DNA of 53,294 nt from Myxococcota bacterium (GTDB taxonomy: Bacteria > Myxococcota_A > Polyangia > Polyangiales > Polyangiaceae). How positions within the stretch are numbered: the first letter of the stretch is position 1; every line of letters begins with the position of its first letter. Location of the stretch: the NCBI GenBank assembly GCA_963169915.1, contig CAUJEM010000003.1, positions 1-53,294 on the forward strand, read 5' to 3'. The translations under genes and the position numbers were made by a program. The notes beneath the pieces are model-generated. The model was not told the DNA's origin, made no database searches, and was given only the letters and a program-made list of their open reading frames with translations. This document shows, one piece after another, positions 42,292 through 51,098 of the stretch.

Positions 42292-42309
42292 GGCGCCGAG
42301 CTCGGCGCC
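42292..42309. promoter_or_regulatory. 18-bp perfect palindrome in the copZ/copA divergent promoter region
   Basis: GGCGCCGAG (42292-42300) is followed directly by its inverse CTCGGCGCC (42301-42309). It ends 23 bases before the copA ATG. It could be an operator or a leader hairpin; it does not resemble a CueR box. Confidence 0.4.
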
Positions 42310-42332
42310 CGGCCAGCACCCCGAAGGCGACC

Positions 42333-44594
42333 ATGAGCAGCGCTGAGCGGTCCCTGGATCTGGGCATTGGTGGGATGACCTGCGCGTCGTGCGTGGCGCG
42401 GGTGGAGCGCGCGCTCGGCAAGGTGCCTGGGGTAGAGCAGGTGAGCGTCAACCTGGCCACCGAGAGCGCCCGTATCACCTTCCAGCAGGGAGACGCAGCG
42501 GAGCTCGGCCCCGTCGTGCGCCGCGCGGTGCGCGACGCCGGCTATGAGCCGCGCGCCCCGGAGGCCGCGCTGGAGCCAGAGCACGGCTCGAGCTGGGCGG
42601 GCTTCGCCCCGGTGGCGCTCGGCCTGCTGCTCTCGGCGCCGCTGATGCTGCCCATGGCGCTGATGCCCTTCGGGGTGCACTGGATGCCGCCGGCGTGGGC
42701 GCAGTTCGCGCTCGCCACACCGGTGCAGTTCTGGCTCGGCGCGCGCTTTTATCGCGGCGGCTGGCACGCGCTGCGGGCCCGTGCCGGCAACATGGATCTG
42801 CTCGTGGCCACGGGGACCACCGCCGCCTGGGCGCTGTCGGTGTGGCTGTGGCTCACGGCCCCGCCCGGCCACGCGCCACACCTCTACTTCGAGAGCGCGG
42901 CGGTCGTCATCACCCTGGTGCTGCTCGGCAAGTGGCTGGAGCTGCGCGCCAAGCGGCAGACCACCTCCGCCATCCGGGCGCTGCACGCGCTGCGCCCGGA
43001 GCTGGCCCACCTCCTCGAGTTCGATGAGGAGAAGGACCTCCCGGTGGAGGAGCTGCGCCGCGGCGATCGGCTGGCGGTGCGCCCCGGGGAGCGCCTCCCC
43101 GCCGATGGGCTCGTGCTGGAGGGCGCCTCACACGTCGATGAGTCCATGCTCACGGGCGAGCCGCTGCCGGTGCCCAAGGCCGTAGGTTCGGCCGTCACGG
43201 GCGGCTCCATCAACGGCGACGGGCGGCTGGTGATGGAGGTGACGGCGGCCGGCTCGGAGAGCGTGCTCTCACACATCATCCGCCTGGTGCAAGACGCCCA
43301 GGCCGCCAAGGCGCCCGTCCAGCGCCTGGTGGACAAAGTGTCCGCCGTGTTCGTGCCGGTGGTCATCGGGGCTGGGCTGCTCACCTTCCTGGCGTGGTGG
43401 CTCGCGGGCCTCGGGCTCGAGACGGCCATCCTGCGCGCCGTGGCGGTGCTGGTCATCGCGTGCCCTTGCGCGCTCGGCCTCGCGACGCCCACCGCCATCA
43501 TGGCGGGCACCGGCGTGGCGGCGCGCCACGGCATCCTCATCAAGGACGTGGCGGCGCTCGAGATCGCGCACCGGGTCCGCACCGTGGCCTTCGACAAGAC
43601 GGGCACGCTCACGCGCGGGCAGCCTCGGCTCTTGGCGCTGTGGCCTGCCGCGAGCACCACTCTGGAGGCCGCGCTCGCGCTCGCGGCCAGCGTGCAGAGC
43701 GGCAGCGAGCACCCGCTGGCGCGCGCCGTCCTCGACGCCGCTCGCCAGCGCGGCCTCGGCGTCGAGCCCGCGCGCGACGTGCGCGCCGTCCCCGGGCACG
43801 GCACCGAGGGCCGCGTGCGGGGCGAGCGGGTGCTCATCGGCAGCCTACGCTGGCTCCGCGAGCTGGGCGCCGAGCTCCAGCCGCTGCTCGAGCTCCAGGC
43901 CGGGGACCCCCGCGCGGAGGGCGCCACGCTCTCTGCGCTCGCCGTCGCCTCGGAGGGCGACGGTCCACCCACGGCGCTCGCGCTGCTCGCCTTCGGTGAC
44001 GAGCCCAAGCCCGAGGCGCAGCGCGCCATCGCGCGGCTGCACGCCACCGGCGTGCGCACGGTGATGATCTCCGGTGACAACCGCGCCGCGGCCGAGGCCA
44101 TGGCGCGCCGACTCGGGATGCGCGTGGAGGCAGGGGAGGTGGTGGCGGAGGTGCTCCCCGGCGACAAGGCGCGGGTCGTGCGTGAGCTCCAAGCCGGGCG
44201 CTTTCAGCGCGGCGCTGGCGCGAGCGCGCCCGAGGCCAGGCCGGAGGTGGTGGCCATGGTCGGAGACGGTGTGAACGACGCCCCCGCGCTCGCTGCCGCG
44301 GACGTGGGCATCGCCATGGGCAGCGGCACCGACGTGGCCATGCACGCGGCGGGCGTGACGCTGATGCGCGGCGACGTGGGGCTGGTCCCCGCGGCGCTGG
44401 AAATCTCGCACCGCACCCTCCGCAAGATCCGCCAGAACCTCTTCTGGGCCTTCGTCTACAACGTCATCGGGATCCCGCTGGCGGCGCTGGGCTACCTGAG
44501 CCCCGTGCTGGCTGGGGCAGCCATGGCCTTGTCCTCGGTCAGCGTGATGAGCAACGCGCTGCTCTTGCGGCGCTGGCAGCCGCCGCCGGGCTGA
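42333..44594 (+). CDS. copA: Cu(I)-exporting P1B-type ATPase
   Basis: A 753-residue heavy-metal ATPase. It has one N-terminal HMA domain with G-M-T-C-A-S-C (14-20), eight transmembrane helices, the P1B-1 intramembrane site C-P-C-A-L-G in helix 6 (near 378), phosphorylation motif D-K-T-G-T-L-T (about 424), the S-E-H-P-L H-P locus, and [10 protein letters not shown] in the hinge. The helix 8 N-A-L-L-L and Met/Ser phrase S-S-V-S-V-M-S-N-A is typical of Cu+ pumps. It should expel Cu(I) from the cytoplasm. The ATG at 42333 follows GAAGG. It is divergent from copZ. Confidence 0.93.
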   Translation: MSSAERSLDLGIGGMTCASCVARVERALGKVPGVEQVSVNLATESARITFQQGDAAELGPVVRRAVRDAGYEPRAPEAALEPEHGSSWAGFAPVALGLLLSAPLMLPMALMPFGVHWMPPAWAQFALATPVQFWLGARFYRGGWHALRARAGNMDLLVATGTTAAWALSVWLWLTAPPGHAPHLYFESAAVVITLVLLGKWLELRAKRQTTSAIRALHALRPELAHLLEFDEEKDLPVEELRRGDRLAVRPGERLPADGLVLEGASHVDESMLTGEPLPVPKAVGSAVTGGSINGDGRLVMEVTAAGSESVLSHIIRLVQDAQAAKAPVQRLVDKVSAVFVPVVIGAGLLTFLAWWLAGLGLETAILRAVAVLVIACPCALGLATPTAIMAGTGVAARHGILIKDVAALEIAHRVRTVAFDKTGTLTRGQPRLLALWPAASTTLEAALALAASVQSGSEHPLARAVLDAARQRGLGVEPARDVRAVPGHGTEGRVRGERVLIGSLRWLRELGAELQPLLELQAGDPRAEGATLSALAVASEGDGPPTALALLAFGDEPKPEAQRAIARLHATGVRTVMISGDNRAAAEAMARRLGMRVEAGEVVAEVLPGDKARVVRELQAGRFQRGAGASAPEARPEVVAMVGDGVNDAPALAAADVGIAMGSGTDVAMHAAGVTLMRGDVGLVPAALEISHRTLRKIRQNLFWAFVYNVIGIPLAALGYLSPVLAGAAMALSSVSVMSNALLLRRWQPPPG

Positions 44595-44627
44595 GGGCCG
44601 CGCGGCGTGCGCCGGCAGCGGCCGCGC

Positions 44628-45062
44628 TCACGAGCGCAGCGCGCCCCAGAGCAGCACCCCGAAGCCGCCCACCTCGCCCACGATGAGCACCAGCATGTAG
44701 GCCCACACCAGCGCCGGGCGGAGCCTCCAGCGCCCGAGCGTGAAGGGCCGGCGGAGCTGGTTGTCCGTGTCACCGAGCGCTCCGTGCACCACGTAGGTGA
44801 GCACCGCCGAGGCGAAGAGCCCCATGGTGACGCCCACCGTGAGCCGCGTCTGCTCCGGCGTGAGCACGGAGTACGGCACGAACTCCCGCAGCAGCAAGCA
44901 CGCGAAGGCGTAGAGCAGCGCCGCGCGGTGCGCGATGTCCACGTAGGTCGGGCTGATGCCCTCCGGGGAGCGCATGATGCAGCCAAATTTCCAGACCCCG
45001 GTCAGCAAGCCCGTCAGAAAGAACAAGCCCGCCGCGATCAAACACAACTTCTCAGCGGTCAC
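44628..45062 (-). CDS. Small four-helix membrane protein of unknown function
   Basis: A 144-residue integral membrane protein from a GTG at 45062, preceded by a strong GGAGGAG ribosome-binding site. Four hydrophobic segments lie near 6-25, 45-62, 75-93 and 118-140. Conserved-looking polar phrases are W-K-F-G-C-I-M, D-I-A-H-R-A-A-L-L-Y-A-F and H-G-A-L-G-D-T-D-N-Q, with a His in or near helix 2 and another before the third loop. I do not recognise a named family. It converges on copA with a 33-base gap, so it is not part of the copper operon. Confidence 0.75.
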   Translation of the reverse strand: MTAEKLCLIAAGLFFLTGLLTGVWKFGCIMRSPEGISPTYVDIAHRAALLYAFACLLLREFVPYSVLTPEQTRLTVGVTMGLFASAVLTYVVHGALGDTDNQLRRPFTLGRWRLRPALVWAYMLVLIVGEVGGFGVLLWGALRS

Positions 45063-45163
45063 TCGCTCCTCCTCGCTCGGGGTCGCCCCCCAGCCCTAGC
45101 ACCGCGGCGCTCGGGCTGTCACGCTGGCGCCGGCTCCCGCGGGGCCGCGGCGCGCGCGGCCGC

Positions 45164-46888
45164 TCACTGCGGCCGCACGTCGAACAAGTCCCAGGCGGGG
45201 GTGTGGTTGTTCTCCGCGGCCACCTGCGCCGTGACGTAGAGCGCAGGGTAGGTCTGGGTGATGGCGCCGCTGGCGTCCGTGGTGATGCCCGCGATGAAGA
45301 GCTGTGGGTTGTCGCCGTCCCGCCGGGTGGAAGAGAAGACCACCCAGTAGTAGCGCGTGCCGCCGAGCACCTCCACGCTGGGCGCCCAGCGAGGCCAGGA
45401 GTTCATGAGCCCAGGGCTCACCTGCCCGGTGCACGCCGGGGGATCATTGGCGGCGAGCCGCGTGGCGGCCCCCCCCTTGGAGGGCACCACGAACACCTCA
45501 CCCGTGGGCTCATTGTAGCTGTCCGCCCAGGTGCCGTCCGCCTCACGGCGCGGCGCTGCACGGTTGAACGCGAGCAGCGCGTCGTCCGAGGAGACGACGG
45601 GGTAGTACTCCCAGTAGTCCGGCTCGCTCGCTCCAGGCAGCGGCTTGGCCTCACCCCCTTGGCGGTTGGCGTACGGCACCGTGTAGATGTCCATGGTGGG
45701 GTCCGCGTCCGTGATGCGCGCGATGACGCCCTCGCTCGCCACCGCCGAGGAGACGTAGGCGATGGTGGAGCCGTCGTGCCACCAGCTGGGCGACGTCACG
45801 CCGCGTGGATCACCCGTGCGCGCGAGCAGCCCCCAACCGCCGGTGGTGTTGGTGGCGTGCAGATCCGTCCAGGCCAGCTCGGCGCGGCCACCCGTCTCCA
45901 CGGGCGCCTGAAAGACCGAGAGGACGACGGCGTCGGCGCTGGAGTAGTGCGCCCGGGAGACGACGGGCGCCGACTGCTTGTGGCGACCGAGCAGCTGCAG
46001 CGCCGTCGGTGTGGCCACGGCCTCAGGGGGAGCGCTCCCCTGGCCATCCACGCTGCGAATGTCCACGCTGCGCGTCCCCGCGCTGCCGTCGCGCGTGTAG
46101 ACGGTGTGCTTGCCATCGGGGGACGAGACGTGGCAGGCGACGCAGGTGGTGTCGCCGCCCACGATGCTGGGCGTGAGCACGGTGGTGACGGTGGCGTCAC
46201 CGATGGTGAAGCCCTTGAGCGCGGTGCCCTTGCGATCGGCCGCGCCCGTGGTCCAGTACACGACCGAGCCCGGCGCCGCGACGGGGGCGAGGTGCACCAC
46301 GCTCTCCGCGCTGGCGAAGGGTCCTGCGCCGAGGCTCCCCGCCTGCAAGCTCGCGCCGCGCAGCGACACCTCGAGGTCCTCTCCCGCGCTGTGGAGCGTG
46401 AGCCGCATCCACAGGTTGGGCGTGATGGTGTACGAGCGCTGCGTCGTGTAGACGACCAAGGCGCGCGCTTGATTTCTGATCTTCAGGCGCAGCTCGAACA
46501 CGTTCTGCTCCGGGGCGGCGGACCACTCGAAGCGCAGCGGCGTCCAGTTCTTGGGCACGAGCGCGCCGGGCGGAGGCTCGCTCAAGCAGGGGCTCCCCGA
46601 GGTGGCCGACGCGCCGCCGAATTGTGCCGGGAGGTCTTGCGGCAGCCCGTCTTCCAGCTGCGGCTCGACCGGGAAATCTTCGAACGAGCCCTGCCCCGCC
46701 GTCCCCGCGCTCCCGCCAGTGCCTGCGCCGCCGCCGCTGCCCGCCGAGCCCGCGCTCCCGCTAGAGCCGCTAGAGCCGCTGGAGCCGCTCCAGCCCGCGC
46801 CCTCGCTGCCTTCGTCGCTCTTCGAGCAGCTCACCGCCAAGGCGGTGCAAGCCGCGACCGCCCCCACGACCCACTGGATCCGCGCCAT
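45164..46888 (-). CDS. Beta-propeller lipoprotein with CxxCH heme-type motif
   Basis: A 574-residue lipoprotein (signal ending A-V-S-C, Cys21) with a Gly/Ser/Ala linker of about 45 residues. The N-terminal domain (about 75-220) is beta-rich, with N-W-T-P-L-R-F-E-W. From about 240 it becomes a TolB/PD40-like propeller with repeated S-S/P-D-G and W-H-D-G-S-T-I-A-Y phrases. At 249-253 is C-V-A-C-H, a c-type heme attachment motif, followed at once by a blade-like S-P-D-G-K. A single covalently bound heme on an outer-membrane or periplasmic propeller is the inference; the axial ligand beyond His253 is not clear. The gene lies 102 bases after the four-gene propeller operon and may be read from it or separately. 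Confidence 0.8.
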   Translation of the reverse strand: MARIQWVVGAVAACTALAVSCSKSDEGSEGAGWSGSSGSSGSSGSAGSAGSGGGAGTGGSAGTAGQGSFEDFPVEPQLEDGLPQDLPAQFGGASATSGSPCLSEPPPGALVPKNWTPLRFEWSAAPEQNVFELRLKIRNQARALVVYTTQRSYTITPNLWMRLTLHSAGEDLEVSLRGASLQAGSLGAGPFASAESVVHLAPVAAPGSVVYWTTGAADRKGTALKGFTIGDATVTTVLTPSIVGGDTTCVACHVSSPDGKHTVYTRDGSAGTRSVDIRSVDGQGSAPPEAVATPTALQLLGRHKQSAPVVSRAHYSSADAVVLSVFQAPVETGGRAELAWTDLHATNTTGGWGLLARTGDPRGVTSPSWWHDGSTIAYVSSAVASEGVIARITDADPTMDIYTVPYANRQGGEAKPLPGASEPDYWEYYPVVSSDDALLAFNRAAPRREADGTWADSYNEPTGEVFVVPSKGGAATRLAANDPPACTGQVSPGLMNSWPRWAPSVEVLGGTRYYWVVFSSTRRDGDNPQLFIAGITTDASGAITQTYPALYVTAQVAAENNHTPAWDLFDVRPQ

Positions 46889-46911
46889 GCGCCAACGATA
46901 CTCGGCGAGCT

Positions 46912-46978
46912 CGGCGCTGACAACGCGACCGTCCCTCCGACCTGCGCTCGAGACCGCTGCGGCAGGTGCTCAGCGCCG
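46912..46978 (-). terminator. Nested inverted repeats after the propeller operon
   Basis: CGGCGCTGA (46912-46920) pairs with TCAGCGCCG (46970-46978), and inside it ACCTGC (46940-46945) with GCAGGT (46962-46967). The structure fills the gap between the end of the four-gene operon and the next minus-strand gene. It could terminate the operon or control the following gene; no T-run is present. Confidence 0.35.
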
Positions 46979-46990
46979 TCACGCCGTGGC

Positions 46991-47887
46991 TCAGAAGGTC
47001 CCAGCGATCGCGAACCGGAAGAACGGCCCCGACGCGCTGAGCTGCCCGAGCTCCAGCGCCGAGGTGCGCGCGGGCGCCCGCGAGTCCTCCGGGGGCTTCA
47101 GCGACAAGCTCATGCGCTGCGTGATGCCGTAGCCGCCATCGGCCACCACCCAGAACATCAGGGGCACCCGCGGGCCGCGCAGATCCAGCGCAGCCAAGGC
47201 CGCGCCGGCGCTGCCGTCGAAGGCGAAGCGCCAGGCGGTCGCCTCGAGCGTCACCCCGGTGCTCCCCTCCTCCAGGCTGGCCGCCTGGTACTGCGCACCG
47301 ACGCTGGGGCGCGCGAAGACGTAGAGCCTCGGCAAGACGTGGTACCGCAGCTCCGGCCCCGACGTGAGCCGGTGCGTGTTGAGCAGCGTGCTGGCGCCGC
47401 GCGCCGTGCCGGCCGCCCCGCCGCCCTCGTAGGCGAGCGTCCAGCCCAGGGACCACGCTTCACGGAGGCTGAAGGCCCACGAGGCGCCGAGGCCTCCTCC
47501 CGCGAAGGTATCGTCCGTGGAGAAAGGATCGAAGCCGCTGTCCTTGATGAAGGACGTGCGCATCCCGATCCAGAGCTGCCACGCCGGGGGCTCCGCCGGT
47601 GGCAGCGGCGCCACGACCGCCGGGCGCTCCGCGGCGGGGCCTGGCGCCGCTGGAGCGGGGGCGGCGCGCTGCTCCGGTGAGGGCTCAGGGCTCACCGGAG
47701 CGGGCTCGGGCGCCGCTGGCGCCATGGACGGCGCGGCGGGCGCGGGCTCCGGCGCCTCCCCCGCTGGGACGACACCCTCTGCGGCGCCAGGCGCCGGCGC
47801 CTCGGCGCCCGGCGGCGGCGGGGGACTCTGAGCCGCAGCCAGCGAGGCGCTGAACCCGGCCGCCAGCCACCAGCGCGCCGCGCTCAC
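46991..47887 (-). CDS. Small outer-membrane beta-barrel-like protein, last gene of propeller operon
   Basis: The start is the GTG at 47887, whose GTGA overlaps the previous stop; the longer frame from 48142 lies inside that gene. The 298-residue product has a signal peptide (about 1-20), a Pro/Ala/Glu-rich tether (21-105) and then about 190 residues of alternating amphipathic strands (W-Q-L-W-I-G-M-R-T-S-F, A-S-W-A-F-S-L, L-G-W-T-L-A-Y-E). It ends R-F-A-I-A-G-T-F with a terminal Phe, the usual beta-signal of outer-membrane proteins. I infer an eight- or ten-strand barrel with a periplasmic or surface tether. No family is recognised. Confidence 0.75.
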   Translation of the reverse strand: MSAARWWLAAGFSASLAAAQSPPPPPGAEAPAPGAAEGVVPAGEAPEPAPAAPSMAPAAPEPAPVSPEPSPEQRAAPAPAAPGPAAERPAVVAPLPPAEPPAWQLWIGMRTSFIKDSGFDPFSTDDTFAGGGLGASWAFSLREAWSLGWTLAYEGGGAAGTARGASTLLNTHRLTSGPELRYHVLPRLYVFARPSVGAQYQAASLEEGSTGVTLEATAWRFAFDGSAGAALAALDLRGPRVPLMFWVVADGGYGITQRMSLSLKPPEDSRAPARTSALELGQLSASGPFFRFAIAGTF

Positions 47888-49476
47888 GGCAGCCCCCCGA
47901 GCCACAGCCCCGAGAAGAACCGGCTCCGCGCGGTGTCCGGCTCCAGCGCATCGAGCACGGTCGCGCCGAGCGAGGTCTCCCCTGCTTGCTCGCTCGCGTG
48001 GAGCGCGATGACCGCGCGCCCCTGATCCCGCCGCGCCACGTCGTACACCGCCAGCACGTCCCGCTCCACGTCGAGCGAGGTGGGGTGGAGCGTGGAGAGC
48101 AAGATGCGGGCAAAGCTCCGGGTGCCGCTGCGCAGCGCCCACACGCGCTCACCATCCGGGGAGACCGACAGTGAGAAGCCCGACGCCTGCGTGAGCATGG
48201 GGAAGCTCTGGCGCTGGTTCAGATCCAAGACGTAGAACTCCGCGCCCTTGGCGCTCTCCAGCAGCTTCAGGTGGGCGTTCTGCTCGCCTGGGATGTCCGT
48301 GACCTGCGCCACGGCGATCCCGATGTCGTAGTGGTCCACGCTGCGGTACGGCGTGCCGCTGGTCTTGCCGAGCGACCAGAACGCGATCCCCGCCGTGGAG
48401 GGGCTCCACAGCAGCGCCACGTCGCTGCCCGCCGGCTGAGCCGCCAGGTCTCCCGTGACGCGCGTGAGCCGCGAGAACGGCCGCGGGAAGCGCACCGTCT
48501 CCGGGAAGCTCGAGCTTGGGTCGATGAGGGTCGCCCGGCTGGCGGTCGGCACCAGCGCGGCCAACCGCAGCCCGCCATCGGTCTGGACGAAGGCGATGCT
48601 GGACGGGACACCGCCCACGTCCGCCACGTTGACCAGCAGCTTGAAGGGGCGCGCGTCGCCCGCCGGAGGCTGTCCGAGCTCCAGCAGCACGACGTTGGGA
48701 TCGTTCTCGAGGCGCACCGCGATGCGCGCCCCCGCCGCTCCGTCGTGGACAGCGACCTCGGCCGGAGCGCCGGTGGCGCCGCTCGGCGTCTTCGGCAAGA
48801 GGACGGTGACCTCGTCGCGTGTCAGATCGGACAGATCGATCAAGGAGACGTCGCGCTCGGTCTCCACGATGAGCAGGCGCCGGGGCGGGCCGTTCGGGAC
48901 CGTCAGCTCGCTCGTGAAGGTGAGCCGCTCCGGCCGTCCCCCGAAGCTGCGTACGGTCTTGGAGACGGGCGTGGAGCTCGGATCTTGGAGGTTGACGAAG
49001 ATGAGCTCGTTTGGGTTGACGACCAGGCCGCCGGCGTCGTGCACGACCGCCCACTGCCCCTCTGGATCCAGCGCGATGCCTTGCAGGGGGTCCGTCAAGG
49101 AGTAGCGCGCGGTCACCTTGGGCTGCACGCCGCCGTCGATCACGGTGAGCGAGGGGTGCTCGTCGTCCGGGTGCAGGCGGGGCTGCACGCCGCGCGAGAG
49201 CACGAACAGCGTCGAGCGGTCGAGCGAGGGCTCGATGGCGACGATGTTCTTGCCGACACGCAGCGGCGTGTTGGCGAGGCTGAGCTCCGACGACGCCGAC
49301 AGCATCATCACGCGGTCCAGCGCCGGATCCGCCACTGCCACGGCGCCGCTCAGACCGACGCTCTCGATTGGAAGCCGCGTGCTTGCGTCCCAGCGCGCTG
49401 GGCGATCACCGCAGCCGGTGAGCGCCCCGAGCGTCAGTCCCATGAGTATGAGTCGTTTCAAGAGCGCTCCTCTCAC
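47884..49476 (-). CDS. Beta-propeller lipoprotein, third gene of coupled operon
   Basis: A 530-residue lipoprotein. The GTG at 49476 overlaps the preceding stop in GTGA and precedes a signal with canonical lipobox A-L-T-G-C (Cys22). There is no Gly/Ser linker. The body consists of blade-like repeats with V-A-V-A-D-P, G-I-A-L-D-P-E-G-Q-W-A-V-V and S-P-D-G-E-R-V-W-A-L, a YVTN/seven-bladed propeller pattern. It is related in style, but only distantly in sequence, to the two genes before it. Ligand and partners are unknown; its stop overlaps the beta-barrel gene start. Confidence 0.78.
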   Translation of the reverse strand: MRGALLKRLILMGLTLGALTGCGDRPARWDASTRLPIESVGLSGAVAVADPALDRVMMLSASSELSLANTPLRVGKNIVAIEPSLDRSTLFVLSRGVQPRLHPDDEHPSLTVIDGGVQPKVTARYSLTDPLQGIALDPEGQWAVVHDAGGLVVNPNELIFVNLQDPSSTPVSKTVRSFGGRPERLTFTSELTVPNGPPRRLLIVETERDVSLIDLSDLTRDEVTVLLPKTPSGATGAPAEVAVHDGAAGARIAVRLENDPNVVLLELGQPPAGDARPFKLLVNVADVGGVPSSIAFVQTDGGLRLAALVPTASRATLIDPSSSFPETVRFPRPFSRLTRVTGDLAAQPAGSDVALLWSPSTAGIAFWSLGKTSGTPYRSVDHYDIGIAVAQVTDIPGEQNAHLKLLESAKGAEFYVLDLNQRQSFPMLTQASGFSLSVSPDGERVWALRSGTRSFARILLSTLHPTSLDVERDVLAVYDVARRDQGRAVIALHASEQAGETSLGATVLDALEPDTARSRFFSGLWLGGLP

Positions 49477-51098
49477 TCTACCACCTTGGCGCCCAGCTCG
49501 AAGCCGGTCAGCGTCCGAACCTCGCCCGTGTCGAAGCCGATGAAGGTGATGCGGCCTTCCGGGTGAAGCTGGACCACGTAGCCCTTGTTTGCGGCGGCCA
49601 CGACGCCGGCCGCGAGCGGCGGGCTCGCCAGCGGCTCGTAGTCCACCTGCTGAGCGCCGAGCCAGACGTGGTACACGCCGTACTGCCGTCGCGCGTCCCC
49701 ACGCACGGTGATGAGCGCGTGCTCACTCAGCGCGCCCGGCTGGAAGGCTACCGCTTGCGGCGGGGCGTCCGTTCCCACGAGCTTCGGGGACAGCGCCTGC
49801 GCCGTGGACAGCACGGAGAAGGCGCCCGCCTTCGCGCTCCCCGAGGGCACGCCCTGCAGCACGATGGCGTGGCGCGCGTCCGGCGCCGGAAACACCGCGC
49901 TCACCGGGGCTCTCATGGCCACCACACGCTGCGCGAGGTGCTCGGGGCCGGAGGACAGCGTCACGATCCCTAGCCGATCACTCTCGACGGCGTTGGTGTA
50001 GAGGAGGGCCACGCTGGAGTCGTAGCTCAGCGCCACGCTCCCCACGGTGGCGTCTTGGAGGCGCACGCTCTCGATGCGCTCGGGCGCCGTGGTCGCCTCC
50101 GGCACCGGGAGCACGAACACCTCCGAGCGCTCCCTCACCACGGCGACCGCGCGCGCTCCATCCGCGGAGAGGTCCAGATCCGTGACGCTCCCGGAGAGCG
50201 GCACCGCGACCCGCGCGCCCGTCTCGAGCGAGACGAAGCCGACGTCACGGCTGCCGTCCTGTCGCACGAGCGCCCAGGCGCCGCTCGGGGTGATGCTCAC
50301 GTCGTAGCTGGCAGTGTCCACCAGCGGCGCGTCGCTCAAGGCCACCAGCTCGCTGACGCGCGGGGCGGCGCCCTCCAGCTCGAGGACGGAGACCCCGGGC
50401 TCGGTCACGGCGAAGGCGCGCCGCTCGCCCTCGGCGAAGGCGATGCTGCTAGGGCGATACCCCACGCTGAGGATCCGTGAGCGCTCCCGTTCCGGCGTGA
50501 GCTCCAGCACCGTGATGTCTTGAAAGCCGTCCGTAGGATCTGCCCGCTCGACCCGCCGCGCGTCCGTCCACGCGATGGCCCAGCGCCCGCTGGGGCTGAT
50601 GGCCCAGGCGTTCGCGCCACGGTGCGTCTCCAGGGTGAGCTGCGTCAGCGCGCCGCTCGCATCGACGCGAAACAGCGTGGCGTCGTGGCTCCTCGCGTTG
50701 AGCACGATGGCGGCGTTGCCGTCAGGATCCGGGACGGCGGCCAGGTAGGTGGGGCCGTCCCCCGCCTCCGCGAGCCGCACCTCGTAGCTGACCGCGTCCA
50801 CCAGCGCCACGCGTCCGCTCTCGGGGTTCGCCGCCCAGACGTACTTGCCCGTGGCGATGGGGGACAAGAAGGAGCTCTCCAGCTCACGCTCGGGGGCGGT
50901 CGCGCCAGCCCCGCCGCCCACGCCGGAGTCCGCGACGCCCGAGCCACCGGTCCCGGCCGCGCCGCTCGTCCCCGCCCAGCCGCCGCCGAGGCCCGCGCTG
51001 CCGCTGCTGTCCGAGGCATCGTCGGAATAGCCACAGTGGCTAGACCACAGCGCCAGCGTGACGCCGAGCCCCCCGAGCCCCAAGCGCCAGCGGCTCAT
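49473..51098 (-). CDS. Beta-propeller exported protein, paralog A of coupled operon
   Basis: A 541-residue product whose ATG at 51098 overlaps the previous stop (ATGA). The signal ends W-S-S-H-C (Cys22), a non-canonical lipobox, followed by a Gly/Ala/Ser linker to about 62. The propeller body carries Y-V-W-A-A-N-P, G-P-T-Y-L-A-A-V-P-D, R-A-F-A-V-T-E-P-G, T-D-L-D-L-S-A-D-G-A-R-A-V-A-V-V-R and the ending T-L-T-G-F-E-L-G-A-K-V-V-E. It aligns along almost its whole length with the product of the gene upstream in the operon (paralog B), pointing to local duplication. Function is not known; surface propellers commonly bind proteins or sugars. Confidence 0.78.
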   Translation of the reverse strand: MSRWRLGLGGLGVTLALWSSHCGYSDDASDSSGSAGLGGGWAGTSGAAGTGGSGVADSGVGGGAGATAPERELESSFLSPIATGKYVWAANPESGRVALVDAVSYEVRLAEAGDGPTYLAAVPDPDGNAAIVLNARSHDATLFRVDASGALTQLTLETHRGANAWAISPSGRWAIAWTDARRVERADPTDGFQDITVLELTPERERSRILSVGYRPSSIAFAEGERRAFAVTEPGVSVLELEGAAPRVSELVALSDAPLVDTASYDVSITPSGAWALVRQDGSRDVGFVSLETGARVAVPLSGSVTDLDLSADGARAVAVVRERSEVFVLPVPEATTAPERIESVRLQDATVGSVALSYDSSVALLYTNAVESDRLGIVTLSSGPEHLAQRVVAMRAPVSAVFPAPDARHAIVLQGVPSGSAKAGAFSVLSTAQALSPKLVGTDAPPQAVAFQPGALSEHALITVRGDARRQYGVYHVWLGAQQVDYEPLASPPLAAGVVAAANKGYVVQLHPEGRITFIGFDTGEVRTLTGFELGAKVVE

